Shown: positions 1 to 6,374 of the stretch, piece after piece
Layout: every line of letters begins with the position of its first letter
How positions within the stretch are numbered: the first letter of the stretch is position 1
From: Acidobacteriota bacterium
GTDB lineage: Bacteria; Acidobacteriota; Aminicenantia; Aminicenantales; Aminicenantaceae
Direction of reading: 5' to 3'
NCBI GenBank assembly: GCA_030609975.1
Contig: JAUWSR010000204.1
Span: 1 to 7,085, forward strand
Length of the DNA stretch: 7,085 nucleotides
The notes under the pieces: generated by a model
What the model saw: the letters and a program-made list of their open reading frames with translations, nothing else
What the model was told of the DNA's origin: nothing
Database searches by the model: none
Made by a program: the position numbers and the translations under genes

Positions 1-522
1 ATCGAGCAGGAAGGCACCTATCCTCTGCCGGAAGCTCAGATGGACCGCTTCCTGATACATGTCTACATCGATTATCCCAGTGAGGAATCCGAACAGAAGA
101 TCGTGCAGTTAGTAAGAGGAGAGGACAGCAAGGAGAAGGGCAAAAACAAGGAAGAGGTCAAGATCGCCCAGCAGCACATCTTTTCAGCCCGGGAGCAGAT
201 CCTGACTATCCATGTCTCGGAAAGCATGCAAAAATACATCGTCGACCTGGTCTTCGCCACGCGGCAGCCGGAAAAATACGGCGAGGAGCTAAAAAAGTGG
301 ATCGAAGTCGGAGCCAGCCCGCGTGGCAGCATCTCTCTGGACAAATGCGCGCGGGTGCACGCCTGGTTTGACGGGCGTGACCACGTCACCCCCGACGATA
401 TCCGCGCCATCGTTCACGATGTTTTGCGCCACCGCATCAAACTGAGCTATGAGGCCAATGCCGAGGGCATGAGCAGCAACCAGGTAGTATCAGAAGTCGT
501 GAAATTGGTGGCTGTTCCTTAA
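1..522 (+). CDS. MoxR-family AAA+ ATPase, C-terminal part (5' truncated by window)
   Basis: This is the last 173 residues of a MoxR-type AAA+ ATPase, read in frame from base 1; the Walker A and B motifs lie upstream of the window. The visible part opens with IEQEGTYPLPEAQMDRF, the strongly conserved MoxR segment that follows sensor 1 and contains the arginine-finger region (Arg16 of the fragment). The sensor 2 motif GASPRGS is at fragment residues 104-110 (Arg108), followed by the C-terminal helical lid with HVTPDDIRAIVHDVLRHRI. MoxR proteins are cytoplasmic ATPases thought to remodel or activate client proteins together with vWA-domain partners, several of which are encoded downstream. A Lys/Glu-rich stretch at about fragment residues 41-53 looks like a flexible surface loop. 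The first in-frame Met (base 40) is inside the conserved motif and is not the real start. Family assignment is very secure; the client is unknown. Confidence 0.96.
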   Translation: MEQEGTYPLPEAQMDRFLIHVYIDYPSEESEQKIVQLVRGEDSKEKGKNKEEVKIAQQHIFSAREQILTIHVSESMQKYIVDLVFATRQPEKYGEELKKWIEVGASPRGSISLDKCARVHAWFDGRDHVTPDDIRAIVHDVLRHRIKLSYEANAEGMSSNQVVSEVVKLVAVP

Positions 523-526
523 GGAG
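521..526 (+). promoter_or_regulatory. Ribosome binding site of the phosphatase gene
   Basis: AAGGAG lies 10 bases before the ATG at 537 and overlaps the moxR stop codon (TAA at 520-522). A ribosome finishing moxR therefore sits on the site, which suggests translational coupling and supports this start. Confidence 0.8.
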
Positions 527-536
527 AATTCATCAA

Positions 537-2222
537 ATGACAAACAGAGGTTTTAAGAAACTTCTCATATGTCTGCTTCTATTCCTGCCCTTTATTCTAC
601 CGGCATGTGAAACCTCAGATAATCAGTCCACAGTCACGCCAAAATCCAGGCTTATTCTGCAGATCACCGTCGATCAACTGCGCGGCGATATGCCCATGAG
701 GTACGAGGAGCGCCTGGGCTCAGGCGGCTTTCGCTATTTGATGGAGCATGGCACACATTACACCAATGTCCATTTTCAGCACGCAGACACCGAAACTCCC
801 GTCGGACATGCATCATTATTCACCGGAACGACACCGGCCCATCATGGTATCGTGGCCGGCAATTGGCTGGACAGACAGACGGGAAAGGTCGTTTATAACA
901 TTGAGGATGACCGCTATCCCCTCATCGGTCAGGAACCGAAAAAGGGAGCAGGACGCTCACCAAACAATCTTTTATCCTCTACGATCGGTGATGAGATGGT
1001 TATCTCGAACAATCGCAGATCCCGAGTATTCAGCGTTTCGGTTAAAGACCGGGGAGCCGTCCTGCCGGGCGGACATGCCGGCAAAGCCTTTTGGTTCTCA
1101 AAACGAAACGGCTCCTTTGAAAGCAGCACCTATTATTACCCGGAATATCCAGAGTGGGTTAAGGAGTGGAACGCGCAAAAATCGGCGGATACCTATAAAG
1201 ACACACAGTGGGAGCTGCTCAACGATCGTGCCACCTACGTCCACGGCGATATGGATGACCGTCCCTATGAACTCGACTATTTCGATCTGGGCACCACCTT
1301 CCCTCATCCTTTCAAGGGCTCCTCGCCTTATTATTATGCGGCTTTGACATTTACACCTATGGGAGACGTGCTGGTAGCGGAATTCGCCAAAGCCATCATC
1401 GAAAACGAGGATTTGGGAGGGGACGAATTCCCTGATCTTCTGGCCATAAGTTTTTCCGCAACGGATTATATCGGACATGTGTTCGGCCCCTCTAGCCTGG
1501 AAGCAGAGGATAATATCTTAAGAATGGACCGGCTGCTGGACGATCTTTTCCGCTATGTCGATGCGAGAGTCGGCCTCCAAAACACACTGATCGTGCTGAC
1601 TTCCGACCATGGCATGTGCGAGGCGCCGGAATACATGCAGAGTTTTGGTTGGGAAGTGGGCAGGCTGACATCCGAAACCATCCCCAAAGGGACGGTGAGA
1701 CAAGCCGTACAAAAACGGTTAGGCATCGAGAACGAAGTCATCCAGCTGTACGAACATCCCTACGTTTATTTAAATGAAGAAGAAATCCGAAATACGCGCT
1801 ACAGCGTGGCGGAAGTTGAACGGATCGTCGCCGAAGAGATCGTCAAGATCCCGGGATTCCACGCTGCGGTCACACGGACGGATATGGAAAAAGGAACCCT
1901 CGCTCCTACTTTGCTGAATAAAAAAATCCTGAACAATTTCCATCCTCATCGTTCGGGAAACGTCCATGTGGTGGCGGAGCAGTTCTGGTATTTTGCTTAT
2001 GAGATGGATGATGTCACTCAGATCACGGCCATCCATGGATCTCCCTGGTCCTATGATTCCTATGTGCCTCTGTTTTTTGCGGGACATGGTATACCCGCTC
2101 AGACTGTGGCCAGGGCAGTGACTCCCTATGATATCGCTCCAACATTGGCAGCTTATCTCAAAATCAAACCACCCTCGGGATCTATTGGAATCCCTCTGGT
2201 GGAAGTATTGCGGAAGAAATAA
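537..2222 (+). CDS. PafA-like alkaline phosphatase family lipoprotein
   Basis: A 561-residue enzyme of the alkaline phosphatase / nucleotide pyrophosphatase superfamily, most like the PafA branch. The N-terminus is a lipoprotein signal: basic MTNRGFKK, a hydrophobic core, and lipobox LPAC with Cys24, followed by Glu25, which under the E. coli rule favours the outer membrane. The expected two-metal (usually zinc) ligands are visible: Asp46 in TVDQLRGD, Asp310 and His314 in SATDYIGH, Asp357 and His358 in TSDHGM, and His500 in AIHGSPW. Thr87 in TETPVGHAS is the likely nucleophile. Asn109 (GNWLDR), Lys170 and Arg172 (SVKDRGAVLPGGH) match the Asn/Lys/Arg set that PafA uses for phosphate monoesters, so phosphomonoesterase activity is likelier than diesterase or sulfatase; this mapping is from memory of PafA. 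The gene lies 14 bases after moxR and 13 before DUF58, so it is probably co-transcribed. It is not a usual member of Bat operons. The natural substrate is unknown. Confidence 0.93.
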   Translation: MTNRGFKKLLICLLLFLPFILPACETSDNQSTVTPKSRLILQITVDQLRGDMPMRYEERLGSGGFRYLMEHGTHYTNVHFQHADTETPVGHASLFTGTTPAHHGIVAGNWLDRQTGKVVYNIEDDRYPLIGQEPKKGAGRSPNNLLSSTIGDEMVISNNRRSRVFSVSVKDRGAVLPGGHAGKAFWFSKRNGSFESSTYYYPEYPEWVKEWNAQKSADTYKDTQWELLNDRATYVHGDMDDRPYELDYFDLGTTFPHPFKGSSPYYYAALTFTPMGDVLVAEFAKAIIENEDLGGDEFPDLLAISFSATDYIGHVFGPSSLEAEDNILRMDRLLDDLFRYVDARVGLQNTLIVLTSDHGMCEAPEYMQSFGWEVGRLTSETIPKGTVRQAVQKRLGIENEVIQLYEHPYVYLNEEEIRNTRYSVAEVERIVAEEIVKIPGFHAAVTRTDMEKGTLAPTLLNKKILNNFHPHRSGNVHVVAEQFWYFAYEMDDVTQITAIHGSPWSYDSYVPLFFAGHGIPAQTVARAVTPYDIAPTLAAYLKIKPPSGSIGIPLVEVLRKK

Positions 2223-2223
2223 G

Positions 2224-2228
2224 AAAGG
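2224..2228 (+). promoter_or_regulatory. Ribosome binding site that fixes the DUF58 start
   Basis: AAAGG lies 7 bases before the ATG at 2236, just after the phosphatase stop (TAA 2220-2222). It favours 2236 over the in-frame ATG at 2128, which is inside the phosphatase gene. A TTG at 2233 immediately upstream is a weaker alternative start. Confidence 0.7.
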
Positions 2229-2235
2229 CCGATTG

Positions 2236-3207
2236 ATGCAGTACACACGTGTGAAACCGAGAGAACCCCAAGAAAAACTCACAGGTGTGTATGCCTACCT
2301 CGATGATCTGATCCGGATTCAGTTTCAGGCACAAGGTTTCAGCTTCCTGCCCAAGCAGCCGATCAACAGCTTGCTCTCGGGACGCCATGCCTCGCGCCTG
2401 AGGGGACGGGGCCTCAACTTCGAAGAGATCCGCCGCTACCTTCCGGGGGATGACATCCGCAACATGGACTGGAAGGTCACAGCCCGCACGCAAAAAGCTC
2501 ATACCCGGGTCTTCACCGAGGAACGAGACCGGCCGGTCCTGCTGTTGGTTGATCAGCGCCTCTCCATGTTCTTCGGCAGTCGGAAGGTTATGAAATCTGT
2601 CACAGCCGCCGAAACAGCCGCGCTGGGAGCCTGGCGAGTCCTGGATGCCGGCGATCGAGTGGGAGCGCTGGTGTTCGACGACAGCGATATCACTGAGATC
2701 AAACCTCACCGCAGCCAAAAACGGGTGATGCAGATACTGCAGGCTGTGACCGAAATGAATCATGCTCTACGTATCGATGCCGGGATCACCTCTGCGCCGG
2801 GCATGTTGAACCAGGTGCTAAAAAAGACAGCATTTCTTGCCAAGCATGATTATTTGGTTACGATCATCAGCGATCTCAACGGGGCGGATTCCGAGACAGA
2901 GCGCTGGGTGTCTCGTATCGCTCGCCACAATGACCTGATCGTCTGCCTGATCTATGACCCGTTGGAAACACAACTGCCGAAAGGCGGCAAGCTCGTGGTG
3001 AGTGATGGTGAGTTTCAGTTGGAAGTGGACACATCCAGCGGCAAGGTACAAAAGGATTTCTCGGAAATCTTTAACCAGAAGCTGCAGGATACAAAAGAGT
3101 GGTTGTCCAAACGCGGCATTCCCATTCTTCCTTTGAACACTTCAGAAGATGTGGCCTCACAGGTGCGGCGCATCCTGGGATATTCGCCGGGGGTACGGAG
3201 AGACTGA
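2236..3207 (+). CDS. DUF58 domain-containing protein (MoxR-associated, soluble)
   Basis: A 323-residue protein with no membrane segment or signal peptide, so probably cytoplasmic. The DUF58 signature runs from about residue 49 to 115: GRHASRLRGRGLNFEEIRRY, PGDDIRNMDWKVTAR, then a conserved ER and VLLLVDQRLSMFFGS. The region from about residue 100 onward has the order of a vWA-like fold, with strands ending in Asp106 and in TIISDL (Asp213). The first metal-site motif reads D-Q-R-L-S instead of DxSxS, so metal binding is doubtful; as I recall, DQR-type motifs recur in DUF58 proteins. DUF58 proteins almost always sit beside moxR and are presumed to be its partner or adaptor, but the biochemical role is not established. 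Here the phosphatase gene separates the two. The next gene starts after a single base, indicating tight coupling. Family assignment is secure. Confidence 0.95.
   Translation: MQYTRVKPREPQEKLTGVYAYLDDLIRIQFQAQGFSFLPKQPINSLLSGRHASRLRGRGLNFEEIRRYLPGDDIRNMDWKVTARTQKAHTRVFTEERDRPVLLLVDQRLSMFFGSRKVMKSVTAAETAALGAWRVLDAGDRVGALVFDDSDITEIKPHRSQKRVMQILQAVTEMNHALRIDAGITSAPGMLNQVLKKTAFLAKHDYLVTIISDLNGADSETERWVSRIARHNDLIVCLIYDPLETQLPKGGKLVVSDGEFQLEVDTSSGKVQKDFSEIFNQKLQDTKEWLSKRGIPILPLNTSEDVASQVRRILGYSPGVRRD
3197..3200 (+). promoter_or_regulatory. Ribosome binding site that fixes the DUF4381 start
   Basis: GGAG lies 8 bases before the ATG at 3209, inside the last codons of DUF58. It supports this start over the in-frame ATG at 3149, which would overlap DUF58 by 59 bases and add about 20 residues without family resemblance. 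Confidence 0.65.
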
Positions 3208-3208
3208 G

Positions 3209-3721
3209 ATGCTGACTCCCCAAACAGCGGATCCCCAACTGGAAGGTCTTATCGAGATCACTCCGCCTCAACCGGTAAGCTACCGGCCCGAGACCGTCGG
3301 GTGCTTTGTGCTTCTCGGTCTTTTGGTTCTGGCAGTGGCCTGGATCGTTTACCGCCGTTACCGCCGCCACCGAGCCAACCAATACCGCCGCTGGGCCTTG
3401 GAAAAACTCGAAGACATCAAGCGGGTCCTTCAGCAAAATTTGGGTTTGGAAAAACCCCTGAGGGAAATTCCGGTTCTGGTCAAACAGACCGCCCTGCATG
3501 CCTATCCCAGGCCAGAGGTCGCTTCCTTGAGCGGCGACGACTGGCTGAGGTTTTTGGACGCCAGTTATGGAGGCTCGGGATTTTCGGACGGGGCAGGCCG
3601 GATCCTAGCCCACACCGCCTATGAGCCGGCGCAAGAGCTTGAGCGGTACGGGGAAGAGGACATCAATCAGCTCTTGAAGCTCGTCGGCAAATGGATCAAA
3701 AAGCACAGGAGCGAGGCCTAG
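3209..3721 (+). CDS. DUF4381 family single-pass membrane protein
   Basis: A 170-residue protein typical in length and layout for DUF4381, a family found in MoxR/Bat operons. A short proline-rich N-terminal segment (TPPQPVSYRPETVG, residues 18-31) precedes one membrane helix (about 31-48). A very basic stretch, YRRYRRHRANQYRR (48-61), follows it. By the positive-inside rule the N-terminus faces the periplasm and the C-terminal domain the cytoplasm. That domain is helical and includes the family-like motif VASLSGDDWLRFLDAS at about residues 103-118. Its function is unknown. Its position between soluble DUF58 and membrane BatA, with a cytoplasmic body anchored in the inner membrane, makes it a candidate bridge between the cytoplasmic ATPase side and the membrane vWA proteins (inference). 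The stop codon directly abuts the next ATG. Confidence 0.9.
   Translation: MLTPQTADPQLEGLIEITPPQPVSYRPETVGCFVLLGLLVLAVAWIVYRRYRRHRANQYRRWALEKLEDIKRVLQQNLGLEKPLREIPVLVKQTALHAYPRPEVASLSGDDWLRFLDASYGGSGFSDGAGRILAHTAYEPAQELERYGEEDINQLLKLVGKWIKKHRSEA
3707..3711 (+). promoter_or_regulatory. Ribosome binding site of the batA-like gene
   Basis: AGGAG lies 10 bases before the ATG at 3722, within the end of the DUF4381 gene. A second weaker GAGG is at 3713-3716. Confidence 0.6.
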
Positions 3722-4720
3722 ATGTTCGAATTTGCTTATCCCTGGATGTACGTGCTGCTGGTGCTGCCCTTTATGGTCCGACTTCTTTTTAAGCCCTACA
3801 AAGAACAACGTGAGGCGGTCCAGGCCCCGTTTTTTGAAAAACTGAAAAAGATCACGGGGCAGGCGCCTGGAAAAGGTGCCGTTGTTCTCCGGCCCCGGCT
3901 CTTTCAGAGACTCATGCTGCCGCTGGCCTGGGTGCTTATCGTCACCGCCCTAGCTCGCCCTCAGTGGGTAGAAGATCCCATCACCAAGATCGAATCCGGA
4001 CGTGACCTGATGCTGGCTGTAGATCTTTCCGGCTCCATGGAGGAACGCGATTTCACCAATCCCGAAGGCAACCGTATTGACCGTCTGGAAGCTGTCAAAT
4101 TCGTCTTGAATGATTTTATCACCCGCCGCGAGGGAGACCGTCTGGGATTGATCCTGTTCGGAACCACAGCCTACCTTCAGGTGCCGTTTACTCAGGATTA
4201 CAACACCTTCAGGCTGCTGTTGGATGAGGCCCAGGTCCGGATGGCGGGTCCCCAGACTATGATCGGGGACGCCATCGGACTGGCGATAAAACTCTTTGCG
4301 GAGAGCGACTCAGAGAATAAGGTGATGATTCTTCTGACCGACGGTAACGACACTGGAAGCCAGGTGCCGCCCTCCCGGGCGGCTGGGATAGCAAGCCAAA
4401 ATGGTGTGACCATCCACACCATCGCCATGGGAGATCCCACGACTGCGGGAGAACAAGAGTTGGACATCGAGGCCCTGCAGGAGATCTCCGAGATCACAAA
4501 AGGACAGTATTTTATGGGTATGAACAGGGAGGAGTTGGAGGATATCTACCACCGGCTGGATGAACTCGAGCCCGTGGAATTCGAAACCCTATCCTACCGG
4601 CCTCGGCAGCCGCTCTACTTCTATCCCCTGGGGATATTCTTCATCATTTATTTGAGCTATCATCTGTTTATGGCTCTACGCAGCCTGATCGGACGCAAGG
4701 AGAAACCGGCCCATGCTTGA
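3722..4720 (+). CDS. batA: BatA-type membrane vWA-domain protein
   Basis: A 332-residue protein with the standard BatA layout: membrane helix at about residues 6-23, a basic loop (24-61, ending RPRLFQR), a second helix (about 62-79) ending in the family-typical ALARPQWV, a vWA domain (about 93-285), and a third helix near the C-terminus (about 299-319). The metal-ion-dependent adhesion site is complete: Asp101, Ser103 and Ser105 in DLSGSM, Thr179 in GPQTMIGDAIG, and Asp207 in LLTDGND. Positive residues in the first loop and the C-terminal tail place the vWA domain in the periplasm. Such domains bind protein partners through a bound divalent metal; BatA is thought to form an envelope complex with BatB, BatC and BatD, linked to aerotolerance and stress resistance in some species. 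It starts directly after the DUF4381 stop and overlaps the next gene by 8 bases. The partner protein is unknown. Confidence 0.95.
   Translation: MFEFAYPWMYVLLVLPFMVRLLFKPYKEQREAVQAPFFEKLKKITGQAPGKGAVVLRPRLFQRLMLPLAWVLIVTALARPQWVEDPITKIESGRDLMLAVDLSGSMEERDFTNPEGNRIDRLEAVKFVLNDFITRREGDRLGLILFGTTAYLQVPFTQDYNTFRLLLDEAQVRMAGPQTMIGDAIGLAIKLFAESDSENKVMILLTDGNDTGSQVPPSRAAGIASQNGVTIHTIAMGDPTTAGEQELDIEALQEISEITKGQYFMGMNREELEDIYHRLDELEPVEFETLSYRPRQPLYFYPLGIFFIIYLSYHLFMALRSLIGRKEKPAHA
4697..4702 (+). promoter_or_regulatory. Ribosome binding site of the batB/C fusion gene
   Basis: AAGGAG lies 10 bases before the ATG at 4713, inside the 3' end of the batA-like gene. It supports the start that overlaps batA by 8 bases. 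Confidence 0.75.
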
Positions 4721-6374
4721 TTTGGGACAGTTCTTCCACTTCCTGAGGCCGGAGTGGCTGTTGACTCTGCTGCCGATCATCCTGCTCTACGGGCTGCTTC
4801 TGCGCAGGCAGAGTGCAGCGCGCCAGTGGAAGAAGTTTATCGCTTCCCATCTGCTCCAACACCTCATGATTGGCACAGCGCAGAAAAGACATGTGCGGCC
4901 GATCAATCTTCTGCTGCCTGTGCTCATTCTCACAGCTTTAGCCTTGGCTGGTCCCACTTGGATGCAGGAACCTCTGCCTTTTACCGAGGACGAAGCACCG
5001 CTGATCATCGCCTTGGATCTTTCGATGGAAATGAATACGGTGGATATCCAACCCTCCCGCCTGGAAAGGGCCAAGCAAAAGGTACGAGACCTGCTGGCGG
5101 AAAGAGCTGGAGCCCGGACCGCCCTTCTAGCCTATGCGGGCAGCGCCCACATGATCCTTCCGCTCTCGGACGACGCTCAGATCTTGGAGCTCTATCTGGA
5201 CTCACTCACGCCCAATATCATGCCGGAGCAGGGGAAAAATGCGGCAGAAGCACTTGCCCTGGCAGAGGAGATGCTATCCCATGAGCAGGCGCCCGGAACA
5301 ATCCTGTTCATCACCAACGCCATCCCGGAAGCTGCACAGCCGGCCTTCGTAGCTCACAGCCGGGACAGCCTAAATGCCGTGATGGTCCTGGGTGTCGGAA
5401 CGGTTCAGGGCGGCCCCATACCGACCGGCAGGAATCGCTTCCGGACAGACCGGGAGGGAAACCGCATTACCAGCACACTGGACCGGGAAGGCTTGCAGGT
5501 CCTCTCCCAGGAAGCCGGTATATATCTCACTTCGGTCACAGTCGATGACAGCGATGTGCGCCGACTTAACGGCCGCATCAAACGGCATCTGACAGAGATA
5601 TTGAGTGAGGAGGACAACACCCGCTGGAAGGATTTCGGATATTTTTTGCTCTTTCCCGTCGCCTTCCTAGCCCTATTTTGGTACCGCCGAGGCTGGACCA
5701 TACAGTGGCTTTCCGGTGTGATCTTGGTGGTCCTTCTATTCCAGCCGGCTCCGGTCGAGGCTCAAACCAATGGTTTTCTCAATCTATGGCTCACGGCGGA
5801 TCAACAGGGAAGATATCACTTTGAGAAGGGAAATTATGCTGAGGCGGCCCAATGTTTCGAAGATCCGCTCTGGAAAGGGGTGGCGTACTATTATTCTGAA
5901 GATTACCAGGCCGCCATTCAACATTTCTCCCGGTTGGAGACAGCAGAGAGCTATTTCAATCTTGGGAATGCCCTCGTTCACATCAACGACTATAAACACG
6001 CTGTGGCCAGCTATGACCACGCGCTCGAGATCGAGCCTGGTTTAGCAGAAGCCGAACAGAACCGGAAACTGGTCCAAGCCCTGCTCGAAAAACTGGCCGA
6101 GGAAAAGGGGGAAAAGGAGCGCAGTGAGCCAGGATCTCAACTGGGGGCGGATGAGATCGTGATTGCCGACCCGGATGATCCAACCAAGCGGGAAGAGACA
6201 GAGGGAGAGCCCATCGAGCTCCAGCAAGAAATGTACAGTGACGAACAGTTGAACGAGATGTGGATGCGCCGTGTGCAGACCAGTCCTGCGGATTTCCTGC
6301 GTATAAAGTTTGCTTTCCAACTGCAGGCTAAGGAACGAGAAAAAAGCCAAGATAAGGTGAGGCAGGAACGATGA
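4713..6374 (+). CDS. BatB-type vWA protein fused to BatC-like TPR region
   Basis: A 553-residue protein combining BatB and BatC functions. Two N-terminal helices (about 13-30 and 63-80) flank a basic loop; a vWA domain (about 95-295) follows; then come two more helices (about 308-323 and 330-345) separated by YRRGW; then TPR repeats (about 363-450, with the typical GNYAEAAQCFEDPLWKGVAYY and SYFNLGNALVHINDY blocks). A charged linker (about 450-505) and a conserved-looking tail, MWMRRVQTSPADFLRIKFAF, end the protein. Topology puts both the vWA and TPR parts in the periplasm. The vWA metal site is degraded: DLSME (102-106) instead of DxSxS, no Thr in MPEQGKNAAEAL, and Asn202 in ILFITN where Asp is expected. 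The VEAQ after the fourth helix resembles a signal peptidase site. TPRs probably bind other envelope proteins. This fusion is common in Gammaproteobacteria-type Bat operons. The gene overlaps batA by 8 bases and batD by 4. Confidence 0.93.
   Translation: MLDLGQFFHFLRPEWLLTLLPIILLYGLLLRRQSAARQWKKFIASHLLQHLMIGTAQKRHVRPINLLLPVLILTALALAGPTWMQEPLPFTEDEAPLIIALDLSMEMNTVDIQPSRLERAKQKVRDLLAERAGARTALLAYAGSAHMILPLSDDAQILELYLDSLTPNIMPEQGKNAAEALALAEEMLSHEQAPGTILFITNAIPEAAQPAFVAHSRDSLNAVMVLGVGTVQGGPIPTGRNRFRTDREGNRITSTLDREGLQVLSQEAGIYLTSVTVDDSDVRRLNGRIKRHLTEILSEEDNTRWKDFGYFLLFPVAFLALFWYRRGWTIQWLSGVILVVLLFQPAPVEAQTNGFLNLWLTADQQGRYHFEKGNYAEAAQCFEDPLWKGVAYYYSEDYQAAIQHFSRLETAESYFNLGNALVHINDYKHAVASYDHALEIEPGLAEAEQNRKLVQALLEKLAEEKGEKERSEPGSQLGADEIVIADPDDPTKREETEGEPIELQQEMYSDEQLNEMWMRRVQTSPADFLRIKFAFQLQAKEREKSQDKVRQER
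6354..6362 (+). promoter_or_regulatory. Ribosome binding site of the batD-like gene
   Basis: AAGGTGAGG, a purine-rich stretch close to the anti-16S consensus, ends 8 bases before the ATG at 6371. The start codon overlaps the previous stop as ATGA (6371-6374), a usual translational-coupling arrangement. Confidence 0.6.

Noticed and set aside
523..536. Possible internal promoter or terminator between moxR and the phosphatase gene
   Set aside because: Fourteen bases are too few, they carry the tail of the ribosome site, and no hairpin with a T-run is present.
748..1347. 199-codon open frame on the plus strand in another phase
   Set aside because: It lies wholly within the phosphatase catalytic domain, whose own frame carries all the active-site motifs.
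537..2222. Phosphatase gene as a sulfatase or phosphoglycerate mutase-like enzyme
   Set aside because: There is no CxPSR-type sulfatase motif, while Thr87 with Asn109, Lys170 and Arg172 fits a PafA-like phosphomonoesterase better.
2128..2235. Upstream in-frame ATG (2128) extending DUF58 by 36 residues into the phosphatase gene
   Set aside because: It would overlap the phosphatase by 95 bases, the added residues show no DUF58 character, and a good ribosome site precedes the ATG at 2236.
1770..2282. 170-codon open frame on the minus strand
   Set aside because: It lies antisense to the phosphatase gene, is rich in unlikely residue runs, and has no recognisable domain.
2182..2763. 193-codon open frame on the minus strand
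   Set aside because: It is antisense to DUF58 in codon register with it; the sense protein matches a known family, so this is a shadow.
3149..3208. Upstream in-frame ATG (3149) for DUF4381
   Set aside because: The extra residues lie inside the DUF58 gene and show no family resemblance; ATG 3209 has GGAG at the right distance.
4754..5284. 176-codon open frame on the plus strand in another phase
   Set aside because: It lies within the BatB vWA region and its translation has no family resemblance.
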